Positions 23,369-35,041 of a stretch of DNA of 64,000 bases are shown piece after piece. Both the position numbers and the translations under genes were made by a program. Numbering within the stretch: the first letter of the stretch is position 1; each line of letters opens with the position of its first letter. This DNA is from Rhizophagus irregularis (lineage: Eukaryota > Glomeromycota > Glomeromycetes > Glomerales > Glomeraceae), in contig NC_089436.1 in assembly GCF_026210795.1 (NCBI RefSeq), positions 2,542,001 to 2,606,000 on the forward strand, read 5' to 3'. The notes under the pieces were generated by a model, which was not told the origin of the DNA, made no database searches, and worked only from the letters and a program-made list of their open reading frames with translations.

Positions 23369-25069
23369 TCTCCCAAATTTTTTTTATCCATAATGAATGG
23401 ACTGAGGATAAATCATTCTAGTTAATTAGGAATGATATATAATTAAATAGCTTTAGTAATTAGCTGTTAGCAATTTGGAATTTCAATAATAACTGAAAGC
23501 TGTAACTTTTTATTCCTCGTTTCTTAAACGTATTTGTGATGGTACAATTTCTTCTCCAATGAAGATAATTTTGTTTAAAACAATCGAATTAAATAAATAT
23601 TACTAAAATATTTTGTACAAAGTTCATATCATATAGAGATCAACAACTTATGAGATGTGAAAAAAATTCTTTTTTTAAAACTTTCGCGGGTATTCACTAC
23701 TAACCAAAAAATGTCACGAAAGTGGCGCATTAAGGAATTAAGTGCGGCTTCATGTGACAATTGGTACATATCGTGTGACAAATAGGATTTCGTCATGAGG
23801 GTGTCAAAAAAAGTTTAGTAACATTTTACATTTTAACAACCCTCGTATTTATTTGTCTGAGTTACATAGAGGTAATTTTTCCATATAAAAAAATTTTTGT
23901 CCCCAGAATAATTATCAAGTTAGGATGTGACAATACGTGACAAATTCCTTATCCCTAATTCCAAAAAGCCAGAAAATAAATCCGACACCATTTTTTTCCA
24001 GGTGACGCCACGCAGGAGAAATCTATTTTTTCCTATTTTGCGTATTTCACATTTATCAATCCGGTTTTTTTTCGATTTACCATTTAGTCTGAATCTTTTA
24101 GGGATATTACACTTCATTGTCAAGTAAATGATACTAGTTATGGAAAACTTCGCCACGAGGATTTACATGAAGGATTTTCCATCCTACCATCCTGGAATGC
24201 TGATTGCTGTACATTTGATGATAAAACGAAATTTCAACAGGTAAGGAAAAGCTAGATTGAATTAAGGATATTGAAGAACTTATCCAAAAACGTGTAAAGT
24301 GCATTTGTCAATGTCGTTATTTGATTACTGGAAGCAACAATCACCCATGCTCCCACGACTTTAAACCATAGGCGTCTTTGAAAATATATACAATTTCCTG
24401 AATCCCTATTTACCGAACCCAATATTCTAAAATCTAATTTTTCTGAATCCCAATATTCTGAATGGATAATTTTCTGAAACATATAGTAATAAACTGTATT
24501 TTTTAAATATTTTAAATAGTTTATAAGTTATAAAAAAAAGATTAAAGAATTATTAGTAACCAGATGACAACGATTATTAAAGCCAACTATGAAATAACAT
24601 TTATTGGAAATAGGATGGAAACCGAGTCTAGACCAGTTCGAGAAATTGGCATTCAAGTAAGTCAGGTAATTGACTTCGGGAAAACTGATTTTTTTAGAAT
24701 AAAATATATTAGAGCGTGCGTATGGAAGTTTGGGAATACCAATTCTCACGTAACGATAGTTATTTTCACTAAAGTATAATATCCTACTCTAAACAAATTG
24801 CCTTTACTTGTTCTAGGTTTACACTTTGCAGTAGAAATTATTTAATAAATAAATAACACATCCTTTCAAGGTGAAATAGTAATCGACGTTACAATATACT
24901 TGAAAATTGATTTAAGCAAAAAAAATGTATTTATTTACAAAATAAACACAATGTTAAACGTGTTTCAAAAAAAAGTTATTTTTGAATTTTCCTGCAAAAA
25001 CTTTTGAAAATACTAAATTTGACGCTTAAAATTTTTTTAAATAAAATAATTAACTACAAGTGGTATTAC
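23369..25069. other. Intergenic, no gene supported
   Basis: AT-rich with a patch of GTGTGACAAATAGG / TGACAATTGGTACATA repeats at 23740-23950. Open frames of 66-78 codons on both strands near 23920-24160 and 24528-24779 overlap each other and show no recognisable protein. Confidence 0.35.
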
Positions 25070-25303
25070 AGGACCCCGAGTAATATATAAATAGGTCATA
25101 GGAAATTGGAAAAATTTTACTATTAGCTCTACGCATTTTTTCAGGGCCGGAATTATGATAATGTTGGTCGGTTACTAAAATAAGTAATAAAAATCTGACC
25201 AACATTATTAAAAATTATCTAAAAAAGGAAAGATTTTCATGGTTATTTTGGCCTTTTCTACGCATTTTTTCCTATGACCTATTTCAGTATTGTTCGGGGT
25301 CCT
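25070..25303. mobile_element. 234-bp hAT-type MITE
   Basis: The ends AGGACCCCGA (25070) and TCGGGGTCCT (to 25303) are perfectly inverted, and the similarity extends over about 33 bases to AATAGGTCATAGG. The element is flanked by the 8-bp duplication GGTATTAC (25062-25069 and 25304-25311). No ORF. A related but decayed copy may lie at 61548-61723. Confidence 0.75.
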
Positions 25304-25999
25304 GGTATTACTGTAAAATAACAAGATTATAACATCAAATCAGTGGATGTATTGATGATCCACGTGATTTAATACATTCTATTTGGTAGATCTTATTTTT
25401 TTTTGAAATTTTTGGGAGGGGAGAGTTAATATGACAAGGTTAAGATCGTCTGAGATTGTTTTTCTGTTTGTAGATAGGAGAGCCGGTTTTTCTTTTTTAT
25501 TTTGTAATTTTTGTACAAATGATCTTGTATTGTTTAGTTTATTACTCCTAACGAAATTGAACGCAATCTTAGTACAAAAAAGTAAAGAAATTTAGGAAGG
25601 GTGTAAAATTTTCAGTAAGTTCTACTTTAAACTAAACTTTCATAATTTTCATAAAGGTTCAGAACTTCTGATGAGTTATAAGCATTTTATTTAGTAATTT
25701 TTGAAATTTAAACATTATTTTGATACACTTGTGGCGATTGTGACTACCGACTACACTTAACTCGAACTCTTCCTATACTATAGAGAGGAAGTCCTGAAGA
25801 AAAGATACTGCCCAGGGGGAATGAAGCTCATAAAACAAATCGATCTATATTTAAAACTAGCTTTTAATTTAAAATGAAATTATCTAATAATACTTAGCAA
25901 AAAACTGGCATGATACTGTATATACAGTATGTGTTCAAGTATTTACTAGTATAGTTAGTTACTCTAATTTTATTAGCTTGGAGAAAAGAATGTACATTG

Positions 26000-26460
26000 T
26001 AGGGATGCCAACGGTCGGTTTAAAACTGCGGTTTTCAACCAAAACCAAAACCGACCGATAAAACTACTGCAAAACCGAATAAATAATGGCACAAAGTATT
26101 AACTAGTATAATTTTTGAATAATATTCTTTAAATTTACGCAATTTTTTTACAACAATAACGCCGGTGATGCTATTTTTCAGAGAAACGAAAATCACGTGA
26201 TCAACGCGTAAATTCGATAATTTCAAAAATGAGAATACTATACATAAAAACACTAGTATCATAGTTTTAATGGTAATCTCAATAAACAAAATCATTTTTT
26301 TTTTTCTAAAAATTTACAATTAACCGATCGGTTTTTTGATCGGTTTTTTTTATAAATAAAACCGACGGTTAACCGGTCGGTCTTGGACTGAAACCGAACC
26401 GATAACCGAACCGGTAAAAACCGGTTATGATCGGTTATAACCAAACTTTTGGCATCCCTA
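26000..26460. mobile_element. 461-bp hAT-type element, TAGGGATGCCAA ends
   Basis: Perfect 12-base terminal inverted repeats TAGGGATGCCAA / TTGGCATCCCTA and an 8-bp duplication GTACATTG (25992-25999, 26461-26468). The subterminal regions are rich in CGGTCGGTT and AACCGGTTAT motifs on both sides. The interior 86-codon minus-strand frame is hydrophobic and AT-biased and is not believed. The termini are the common TAGGGATG type of hAT elements, as at 59671. Confidence 0.8.
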
Positions 26461-26468
26461 GTACATTG

Positions 26469-29400
26469 TATGTGCCGGACGGACATCAGAGTCCTTTGGA
26501 CTAATTTATTTGCCTACCTCTCGATCCCAATTTTTTTTTATTGTATTTTGCACTACATCAACATATCACGATACACAAAACATTTTTTACTTAAATCTTA
26601 AATAGTGATAAATCTTATTAAATCTTATTAAATCTTTTACTACAACATTTCTATTTCTTTGTAACCTATCTTCCGTTTCTTTATTGTATATTTTGACTAC
26701 ATCAAAATATCACGATACACAATTTGATAAAATGAAATTAGACGCTTGGTGAATTTGTGGAAAGTATGGAAAGTAATAGGACTTCTTTTTATTTTGTAAA
26801 TAAAATAAAAGTAGAAAAAAAGTTGTTTTGCAAGAAAAATGAAATAAAATAGATATATGTGACAAAGCTAATAATTTTTACGAACAAGTTAGTAAGACTT
26901 TTGTATATGTTATATATAATAATGTTGACATTTAAAAATGGGTTAAACAGTTAAAAATTTGTGATAAAGGGGATGTATTTTATTTACTGTACATTCTTCG
27001 CGTGGTTTCAATATTCGATACTAATAAGGTTATATTGAGATTTTTTGGTTGGCCATCTAAAAATTTGAATAAATACAGCGTGATTTAAGATCCATATTAC
27101 GTGTATTTTTTTTTACTACGTAAATTTGCTTAAATGAAAGTTTTGACATGACATATTGACTTTTACTGCATTTAATCTTTAAATTCTGATAAAGTAATCT
27201 ATTATTATTCATATTACTAAAACGACAATTTATATATCAAAATTGACGTTACCCGACATATAGAGGTGACAAATAGTGTTTTTATAGTAACTGAAAAAAA
27301 TCCCGAATAGGCGGTGAAAATGAAGGATGGAAAGTTGTAAAATTTCTAACTCTAAATCACTTACCTTAACCTCTTCGCTATCAACGTAACTATATATACC
27401 AGGCTACTATTAAACATAGTAGGTGGCTTTGTAAAATTCAGAGAAATTTCCTATAAGGAGAAAGCTATTATTAACCTCTTTAGTCTCTACTATATAATGG
27501 CGGTAATAATGGTGGTAAAGAGAACATACTTCAGTAAGGTGAATTTATTTTTTTTGTAAAAAAAAAATTATCTTTAAATCGTCCCATATTTTATTATGAA
27601 TTTATTCTTAACAATGATCTTATGATCACGTGGCTATTCTATTTTTTGCCAGATTATTTTTTTCCTGTATTCATTTCGCGGAAGTGCAAGATGAGACCAA
27701 ATCTAATTACACCTATTACGGTATTAAAGTTGTATTATTTTGTATGTATGTATGAGGAACTTAAAGAAATAACACTTTATTTATTTTTTTTATTTATTTT
27801 TTTATTAACTAATCTTATTCCTTTCCTCTCACCGTTACAATTTGCCGGGCACAGAAAAAAAAAATGCTAAACAAAATTCCAAATTTTCTTTTTGTTGAAT
27901 ATGAACTGAATGAATGATGAGATATATATATTTTTGGATCCTCGGAGATTATTTTTTACTGGTCTCCAACAGTATCGTTCGTGAGTTGAGAATCACGAGA
28001 GATGATTCTTCATGGCTAAAATTATCTGAATTTTTAATTTCTTGGATTCTTATGCAATACAATCTTTTCAGAAGTATTCATCTGTTTACATAATTCTTTG
28101 TTCAATACGATTGTGGCAATCGAATACAAGCTTTACCAAACTACCAGTATATGTCAACAGCAAAACAACCAAAATTACTGTTAGAAAGGCGCCCATTTAA
28201 TTATTGTTTTTGATAATCATATTCAACATTCAGCTATTTGAGAAAAATTCAAAATAATGGTTGTCTCTCTCGGTATCAGTTGGTAAATTTGTATATTTAA
28301 ATTACTGAATGTTTCAGTGGTGTAATTTACTTAACCGATTTACCGATTTATATTTATTTTATTTTATTTTATTTTTTTTTTTGCAGCTGAAATGATTTTT
28401 TTATTTAAATTTTATAATTTAAAAGTTAAAAAAAAAAACTTTTTAAAAATGCGATCGAACGATAAAAAAAATTATTTTATTGTAATACGAATTTTTCTGA
28501 CAAATTCGCTTTCTTTATTTTTAGAAGAGAATTCTCTAGAAATGGTCCTTTTCTTATTCGGTTTTGGCAATTAGGTATATTTTTGCAGCTTATTTTGATT
28601 GTTTCATTTTCACTTGTTTCTAACTAAATTTATTTTCTTAATTTTTATCGGTGATACGGCTCAGTATAGTTTCTAATTAAAACTGAAACCGAATAGATTG
28701 GTTTTGCCAAACTGAAACCGTACCAAACCCGAGACTCTCTCAATCTTAATAATTTATCCAAAAGCATTATCTTCCATTATTGGTAACAAGACCACATAAC
28801 CTTCCTTTATTGTAGACTGCACGAAGATCGTTATAAATCAAGTTACCTAAATAATCATAGTATGGTATTATGTATGCCATTTTAATCTGCAAATTACTCT
28901 CCACATTTAACACATTTATTATCGGCCGAGATTGTTCATGAAAAAGTAAATTTGGTAGTATTTTATAGGATATTTTTTTTTATGATACACAAGAGATATA
29001 TTACGATTTTCGATTGCATATTATTGTTTGATAATTTTGAAAAATTATTATGAAACAAATGATTCGAAAATGTTTATTGATAATAGATCACAATATGCAC
29101 TAAAAAAGAGAAGCAAGGAGAGAAGTCGTTCATTCGTTATTTATATTCATTATTATATGTTGAACATTTGTTATGTGAATGCATGAGTTTGGAATGGTTA
29201 ATTGCTACCCTATTTAATCAGGTTAACCCGGTTAATTTAACCGGATACTGTATTTAATAAATTTTGGAAACGCATATTTAGTAATTAGAAATTAATAATT
29301 CCGTTAATTATAATTGAGCATTTGGCAAAATTTATGCCAAGGGTTGAGTTGTGACAACGATCACATCATCAAAATTTTATTTTTGGTAATTTTACAGTTG

Positions 29401-29590
29401 TTCTAAACTAAGTGCTTATAACATGGGAAAATTGCGCGTTTTATAAATAAAAAAAAAAAGCTGCAATGTGATTGATCAATTATTTCTTTAAATTAATTAC
29501 GAAATATTTTCTGCGCAGTCTTTCTTATAAGATAATTTAGCATTACAGTCCGAAAGTTATCAGATAATGTGTATACAGTATATATATATG
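26469..29590. other. Intergenic, no gene supported
   Basis: Very AT-rich. Holds scattered short repeats such as CATCAAAATATCACGATACAC (two copies near 26557 and 26700) and AACCGGTTAA-type palindromes near 29220. No open frame shows coding character. Confidence 0.35.
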
Positions 29591-29970
29591 GTTTTAAATT
29601 CCTTTCGAGTATTTTCTTCCGCTTTCAAACCAGCATAAATTTCTTGTATTGTTTAAGCCAAGACTCGTACAATATTTTTTTCCTAAGTTCTAAACCTTTT
29701 CTCGATTATAAGTTGGTTTCACTAAGTCTATTGCTTTCTTCGTTTGTCATTGTTCATCTCTCCACTATACGTAGCGTTTGTTTCTTCTTCACTTGTTCAA
29801 TATTCTTAAACAATGTCTCGTGTTCGTTTTCGACTCTAACCAAATCATCACGTATTTATTCTAGACCTTATGGCTTCATTAGGTTTTTAATTTCAACCAT
29901 TTCGCGTCGAAACTTGGCTAATTGCTCTTTACTCTTTAAAATCCCTGTACGCGACCTACTCTTTCAGTTC
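29590..29970 (-). pseudogene. Decayed coiled-coil ORF
   Basis: Read on the minus strand, one frame carries about 110 codons of coiled-coil-like sequence (SKEQLAKFRREMVEIKNLM, DDLVRVENEHETLFKNIEQV, ESNRLSETNL) interrupted by at least four stop codons but no obvious frameshift. Heptad-like spacing of Leu/Ile/Val with Glu/Lys supports a former coding region. It lies downstream of the truncated fusion kinase at 30138 and is not part of it. Confidence 0.4.
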
Positions 29971-30137
29971 GTTATCATTATAGACGAAATCATAATATGT
30001 ACATTTATTATTTACATTTTTTAAAATATGTTACATTAAAAAATGAATTGTATTGCGAAATTATATCCCCTGAGTAGTAAACCTTTTCCAGTAAAATTAT
30101 GTACTACGGGATTAATGCCATTATCTGGCAATGCTAA

Positions 30138-32586
30138 TCACCATCTAGCATCATCTGGTAATTCTAAATCATCATCTATATCTAAATTTTTCTCGGGAAG
30201 TAAACCTAATGAATTTACGTCAAACATACAACGAATAGAATTATACAATTCTTCCAACATATCCAATAATTTCGTAAAAGAGGAAATACGTTCTTGTGGG
30301 TCTTGCTTCCAAGCTATAGTATTTATAAATTAAAATGTATATTTTAAGTACATCATACTCAATAAAAATATATAATGAAGATTCTTTAAACAAAATACTT
30401 ACTTTCGTTTATAATATTTTCACAGCCTTTTTGATAAATTTCAGGAGCTTCAGCTCCAAATAAAATTCTCTCTCTACCACCATTAATAATATGATCCTTA
30501 ATTTTTTCTACTTTCCAACCTTTATATGGAACTTTTTCAAAAATAAGTTCCCAAATTAACATACCAAAACTAAAAATTTCACCCTGAGTTGTATATTGGG
30601 AATCAGTTAATTTTTCAGGAGCTATCCAACGCAATATATTTCCCGCTTCTTCTACCGAAGGATCTGTAACATTATTATCACCAGAATAACGTGCTGACTC
30701 AAAATTATAAATTTTGGGTTCTAAACTTTCTGTCATTAAGATATTTTGACATTTCAGGTCATTATGTAAAATACCATCCTCTTGTAAAAATGTGAGTCCA
30801 CGACAGATTCCAAGTGCAATCCGGACCTTACAATGCCATAAGATATTTTTTTTTAAATAAAGTTGTCTTAAATTTCCAAGTTCAGCCCATTCAAAGATCA
30901 TAACATTATGATTTTCAATTGTCGAAATACCGTAAAATCTTAGAATATATTTACACTCAGATAATTTCATTAAAATTTCAAGAAGTCTTTGTGATTTTGA
31001 ACTCGTTTTAATTTCTTCTTTGTTAGTTGATATGGATTTACAAGCTACTTCTTGTCCCTTATAAATTTTTTTAACTACAAATTTACCACGCCGGTCATCA
31101 GGTTTTCTTATTTTAGGATTAGTTAAATCTTTTGAATCAACCTTATTTACACGAAGTAAAGTCTTTTTATATGTGAGTTTGGTGATTAATTGATCAAGAA
31201 TTAAAGCAACTTCTCGAATATTTGGACGTTCATCTGGTTCATAATTCCAACAGTCTAAATTAAAAAAAATCGATAAATCAATATATTAGACTTTATAATA
31301 TTTAAACTTGGAAAATCAATTGCATAATTAGACGTAGGTAGCTGAACTGTTTCTTGCTCGTAATCTTTATCCAAAGATTGAAAAGCATTTTATCATCGAG
31401 CAAAATGTTGCAAGATGTAACGCTCTTGTCCTTGGTGATAATTGAGATCTCATTACTGAGCGCAGTAGCTTATACCATCTAACAACAAATCTTTACAATG
31501 AAAACATCAAATTACCTGTATACAAGTCACTGTATTCTACAGGGGTGCCATTGATAGTTTTTTCTCTTTCTCCGTTTATTATCTCTGAGCTTAACCTTAT
31601 ATTATAACTAATTTTTTCAAATGGTTTACGTCCACTTGAAATTTGCCACATTATAACTCCAACACTATATACATCGGATTTCTTATCTAATTTATAATTT
31701 TTGTTATCGAAGCATTTCGGGTCTATATATGGTATTACACCAATTACACTACTAGTTTCATTAGATATTTCATTAGATATTTGTTTCGATAAACCAAAAT
31801 CCGCTAGTTTGATATTTTTTTGATGTATAAGTATATTGTTTGCATGCTGTTAAATTAAAAAGAATTAATTTAATTAGTTAAATTGCAAAAAATAAAATCA
31901 ATTACATATTAAATATTACCAGATCACAATGAATGATATTATTATCGTGCAAATGTGACACAGCATTTGCTAATTGCAAAGCTAATCTAAATTTATCATT
32001 CCAATCAAGTTCATTAAAATGGTCGTTCAAATACGTGTTTAGTGTGCCACTATCAGCATATTCTAATACTAGACAATATTGATAAGCTGCATCTATAAAA
32101 AAATAAATAAAAAAAAGTTATTTCATGTAGTAAAAGAATGAAAGAAAGAATTAATTTGTCATACCGTTATCTGTTTTTGTGTATCCGTAGAACCGCAGAA
32201 TATTTTCGTGATGAACAAGCATGTGTAATTTTAACTAAATCATTTCAAACTGGATTGTATTAGAATTTATATATTACAATCGAAAGTATAATTATAATTA
32301 ATACCTCTCTAACGATAAGAGTTGTCCTATCGCTATAAAAAGATTTCAAAGCAAAAATTTGATTTTTCCGAGTAGCACATGATACAATTCCGTAGGAACC
32401 CCTGCCTATTATTTGAACGGATTTGAAGTCCGAATAATCATATTTTTTACCTATTGATTCTAACCAATTGGTTGACTCCTTATACTTTGAAAATTTTTTT
32501 GGCAACGTCTTCTTTAGCAAACACTTGCTGGATTTTATTTGTTTTTTAAAAGACTTGAAAAGTGTCATTTTCAGTTTAAGTTTCAT
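30138..32586 (-). CDS. Kinase-pseudokinase fusion, truncated before the Sel1 region (about 627 aa)
   Basis: Six exons: 32586-32305, 32234-32165, 32092-31920, 31846-31516, 31254-30403 and 30313-30138. Exons 1-4 and the start of exon 5 copy the exon layout and phases of kinase domain 1 in the tandem kinases, but here the domain is intact: GRGSYG, FALKSF, HCDLHANN, ADFGLSK, then [12 protein letters not shown]. Near 31150, inside exon 5, the sequence changes without an intron to the MLKL-like family ([35 protein letters not shown]), a pseudokinase with NFE for DFG. The four-helix bundle is absent. Exon 6 starts like the paralogues ([11 protein letters not shown]) but stops at 30138 (DDARW), so the Sel1 repeats are lost; degenerate codons after the stop still resemble them. 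The second Met at 32568 fits the paralogue starts equally well. Confidence 0.75.
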
Positions 32587-33207
32587 TTTTGAGAATCTTC
32601 GTATATTTATAGAAGTCGTCTAAGAAACACCGAAACACCGGAATTTGACTCCCGTTGTTATGTATAAATATTTATTTTTGGAGGATTGTTTCATTTATTT
32701 ATATGGAAATTCATATACACATGATTTCACACGAAGGGTGTTACAGATTTCCTAAAATGTTAAAATAATAAGGGATAAATCGGAATCCATTACATTCTTT
32801 CTAGAAGAATAACGTAATGCGTGACAAACAATCCAACTATACAATTAGTGGAAATTGATCAGCAGCATGCTGAAACTGAGTGAGAAATTATAATTTTTTT
32901 TTTTATATTTTGATAGTTATATAAAATTTTAAACTTTGAGGCGATAAGAATGCTAATCTGTTGACCCCTGTTTATTTATTTATCATGTACTAAAAACAAT
33001 TAGGATCATCATATCTGCATTTTTATTAGCAATAAATGATCATCTGATTTTATTTGTTGAACGAAGGATGAAAATGGAATATACAAATACAAATATAACC
33101 AAAATAAAAAATAAATTAATAGTTATAATAGGAATAATACGGTAATAGCTACGAAGATACTAATATAAAAATAATAAAGTAATTTTATATATGACTATTT
33201 CTATTTG
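32587..33207. other. Upstream region of the fusion kinase
   Basis: A possible TATA element (GTATAAATA) at about 32660 stands 70-80 bases before the start codon. The rest is AT-rich with no ORF or clear repeat. Confidence 0.3.
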
Positions 33208-33209
33208 TA

Positions 33210-34484
33210 CACTAGTGTGCGAAACACGTATCACGTGAACATATAAAATTTTTATTGGCTAATTTTTCGATTTTATTAATTTAATTAATCAATAAAAATT
33301 GACTTTATTAAATCACATTACATAATGTTTTGATACAAAGGTGTTATAATACATAAGGAAAGAACAAAAAAAAAAATACAATAAGGAAGGATAAAGTGAA
33401 AGATCAAGGGAAAATAAAGGAAAGAAAGATCATAAATTAAAAAGATGGAGATGAACTAAAAGGAAAGTGATGATAAAAACGAAATACAATGAAAATGATG
33501 GTGAAAAATGAAATACAACGAAAGGTGATGATGAAAAACGAAATACAATGAAAAGTAATGATGAAAAGCGAAAGGTAATGAAAAATGATGATGAAAAACA
33601 AAATACAACGAAAGGTGATGATGAAAAAAGAAATACAACGAAAGGTGATGATGAAAAACGAAATAAAACGAAAGATGATGATGAAAAACGAAATACAATG
33701 AAAAGTAATGATGAAAAATGAAATGCAACGAAAGGTAATGATTAAAAACGAAATACAACGAAAAGTGATGATGAAAGGTGATGATGTAAAACGAAATATA
33801 ACGAAAATTAGTTATTAAGAACGAAATATAACGATGACAAATGAAATTGATGATGAAAAACGAAACATAGTGAAAATTGGTGAAAAACGAAATGTAACGA
33901 AATTTGATGATAAAAAATGAAAGATGACGAAAAAGAGATAGATAAACAATAAAGGATGAAGGGAAATGAAAATGAATGAAAAATAATAAAATAAATGAAA
34001 AGGGATAAAGGAAATAACAGGTAAATGAAAAGAAACAAAGGAAAACGAAAATAAACAAAAAAAAAATAATGAAACAAAGGAAATGAAAATAAATAAAAGG
34101 AAAAAATAAGTGAAAAAAATAAAGGAAGAACCGAAATATCCACCCATAATAAAAGGAAAAAAGGAACTGGTTAATATTGTCTTAAAGCAGTCAGCAAAAA
34201 AATATAAAATAACTGAATGAAAAGGACTCACCTTGAATTTCTGCTGAAATGAAAACTGAAAACAGTCGCGCCTAAAAAAGAAATGAACGAGTTACAAAAG
34301 AAAGGAAAATAGAAGTGAAAAAAAAATAAAAAAGAAAAGGAAGAAAAGACTTACCTACTGTATTTGAATCCCAAAGCTAAATTACAAAAAATTCGAATAT
34401 CAGTGGCGTGAAATTTTCGAAAATAAAAATGGGTGTAAGTGTGTAACATAGGTGAACACATGACTTGTGTTTCGCACACTAGTG
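33210..34484. mobile_element. 1.28-kb inverted-repeat element with TA duplication
   Basis: The ends CACTAGTGTGCGAAACAC (from 33210) and GTGTTTCGCACACTAGTG (to 34484) are perfect inverted repeats, each bordered by TA, as for Tc1/mariner-type insertion. The tip CACTAGTG is itself a palindrome. The interior is a purine-rich tandem array and no transposase is present, so it is non-autonomous. Confidence 0.65.
33450..34130. repeat. Purine-rich tandem repeat inside the element
   Basis: Roughly 20 copies of a 25-35-base unit AACGAAAGGTGATGATGAAA / AACGAAATAC, becoming GAAAATAAAGGAAATGAAAA-like to the right. The strand asymmetry (almost all purine on plus) creates long minus-strand frames rich in Phe/His/Tyr/Ser, which are not genes. 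Confidence 0.75.
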
Positions 34485-34723
34485 TAAATTAAGCTAAAGT
34501 GGCAAGAAATAGTGCTCAAATTCATATAATTGTATAAAAAGGGTTCGAAGCCACTTTATAATTCCACAAATCTAGTAATATTACGATATGCTTTTAGAAT
34601 AGGTGTCTAAGTTTATTAACAAAATTTAATAATCAGTCGTTTATATCAATAGATTTATCAAAAAAATTGACAATTCCAAAATTATAGTCACGTGGTTAAA
34701 AGGTAGTCATTGTGCAGATAATA

Positions 34724-34997
34724 TAGTGTTTGGAATCATGTAACAGTTATTCGAATAACTCGAGTATATTCGAGTATTTGAATAAGCATAGTGGTTATTC
34801 GAGTATTCATTTAGCCAGATATAGTATAGTTAAAATTCTAATTGGGCATTAAATCCTTAAATTTAACTGAGTTAAAATCATAATTCAGGCTAAAAAATTA
34901 TGTAAATCATTACTATAAAAGGAAATTTAACTGAATACACTATATAAATTTAAATGAATACTCGAGTATATTCGAATATATTCGATTCCAAACACTA
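34724..34997. mobile_element. 274-bp hAT-type MITE
   Basis: The ends TAGTGTTTGGAATC and GATTCCAAACACTA are perfect inverted repeats flanked by the 8-bp duplication AGATAATA (34716-34723, 34998-35005). The subterminal parts are rich in ATTCGAGTATT motifs. It lies just beyond the 3' end of the pseudokinase gene at 35042. Confidence 0.8.
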
Positions 34998-35041
34998 AGA
35001 TAATATAAAGTTTTTTATTAATGTATAATACGATCATAGTC

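Noticed and set aside
29569-30333. Plus-strand frames of 151 and 96 codons next to the fusion kinase
   Set aside because: The first is antisense to a decayed coiled-coil frame and the second is antisense to the last exon of the fusion kinase.
33456-34231. Three long minus-strand open frames rich in Phe, His, Tyr and Ser
   Set aside because: They are the reverse of a purine-rich tandem repeat with no stop-forming triplets; composition is explained by the repeat and no domain is seen.
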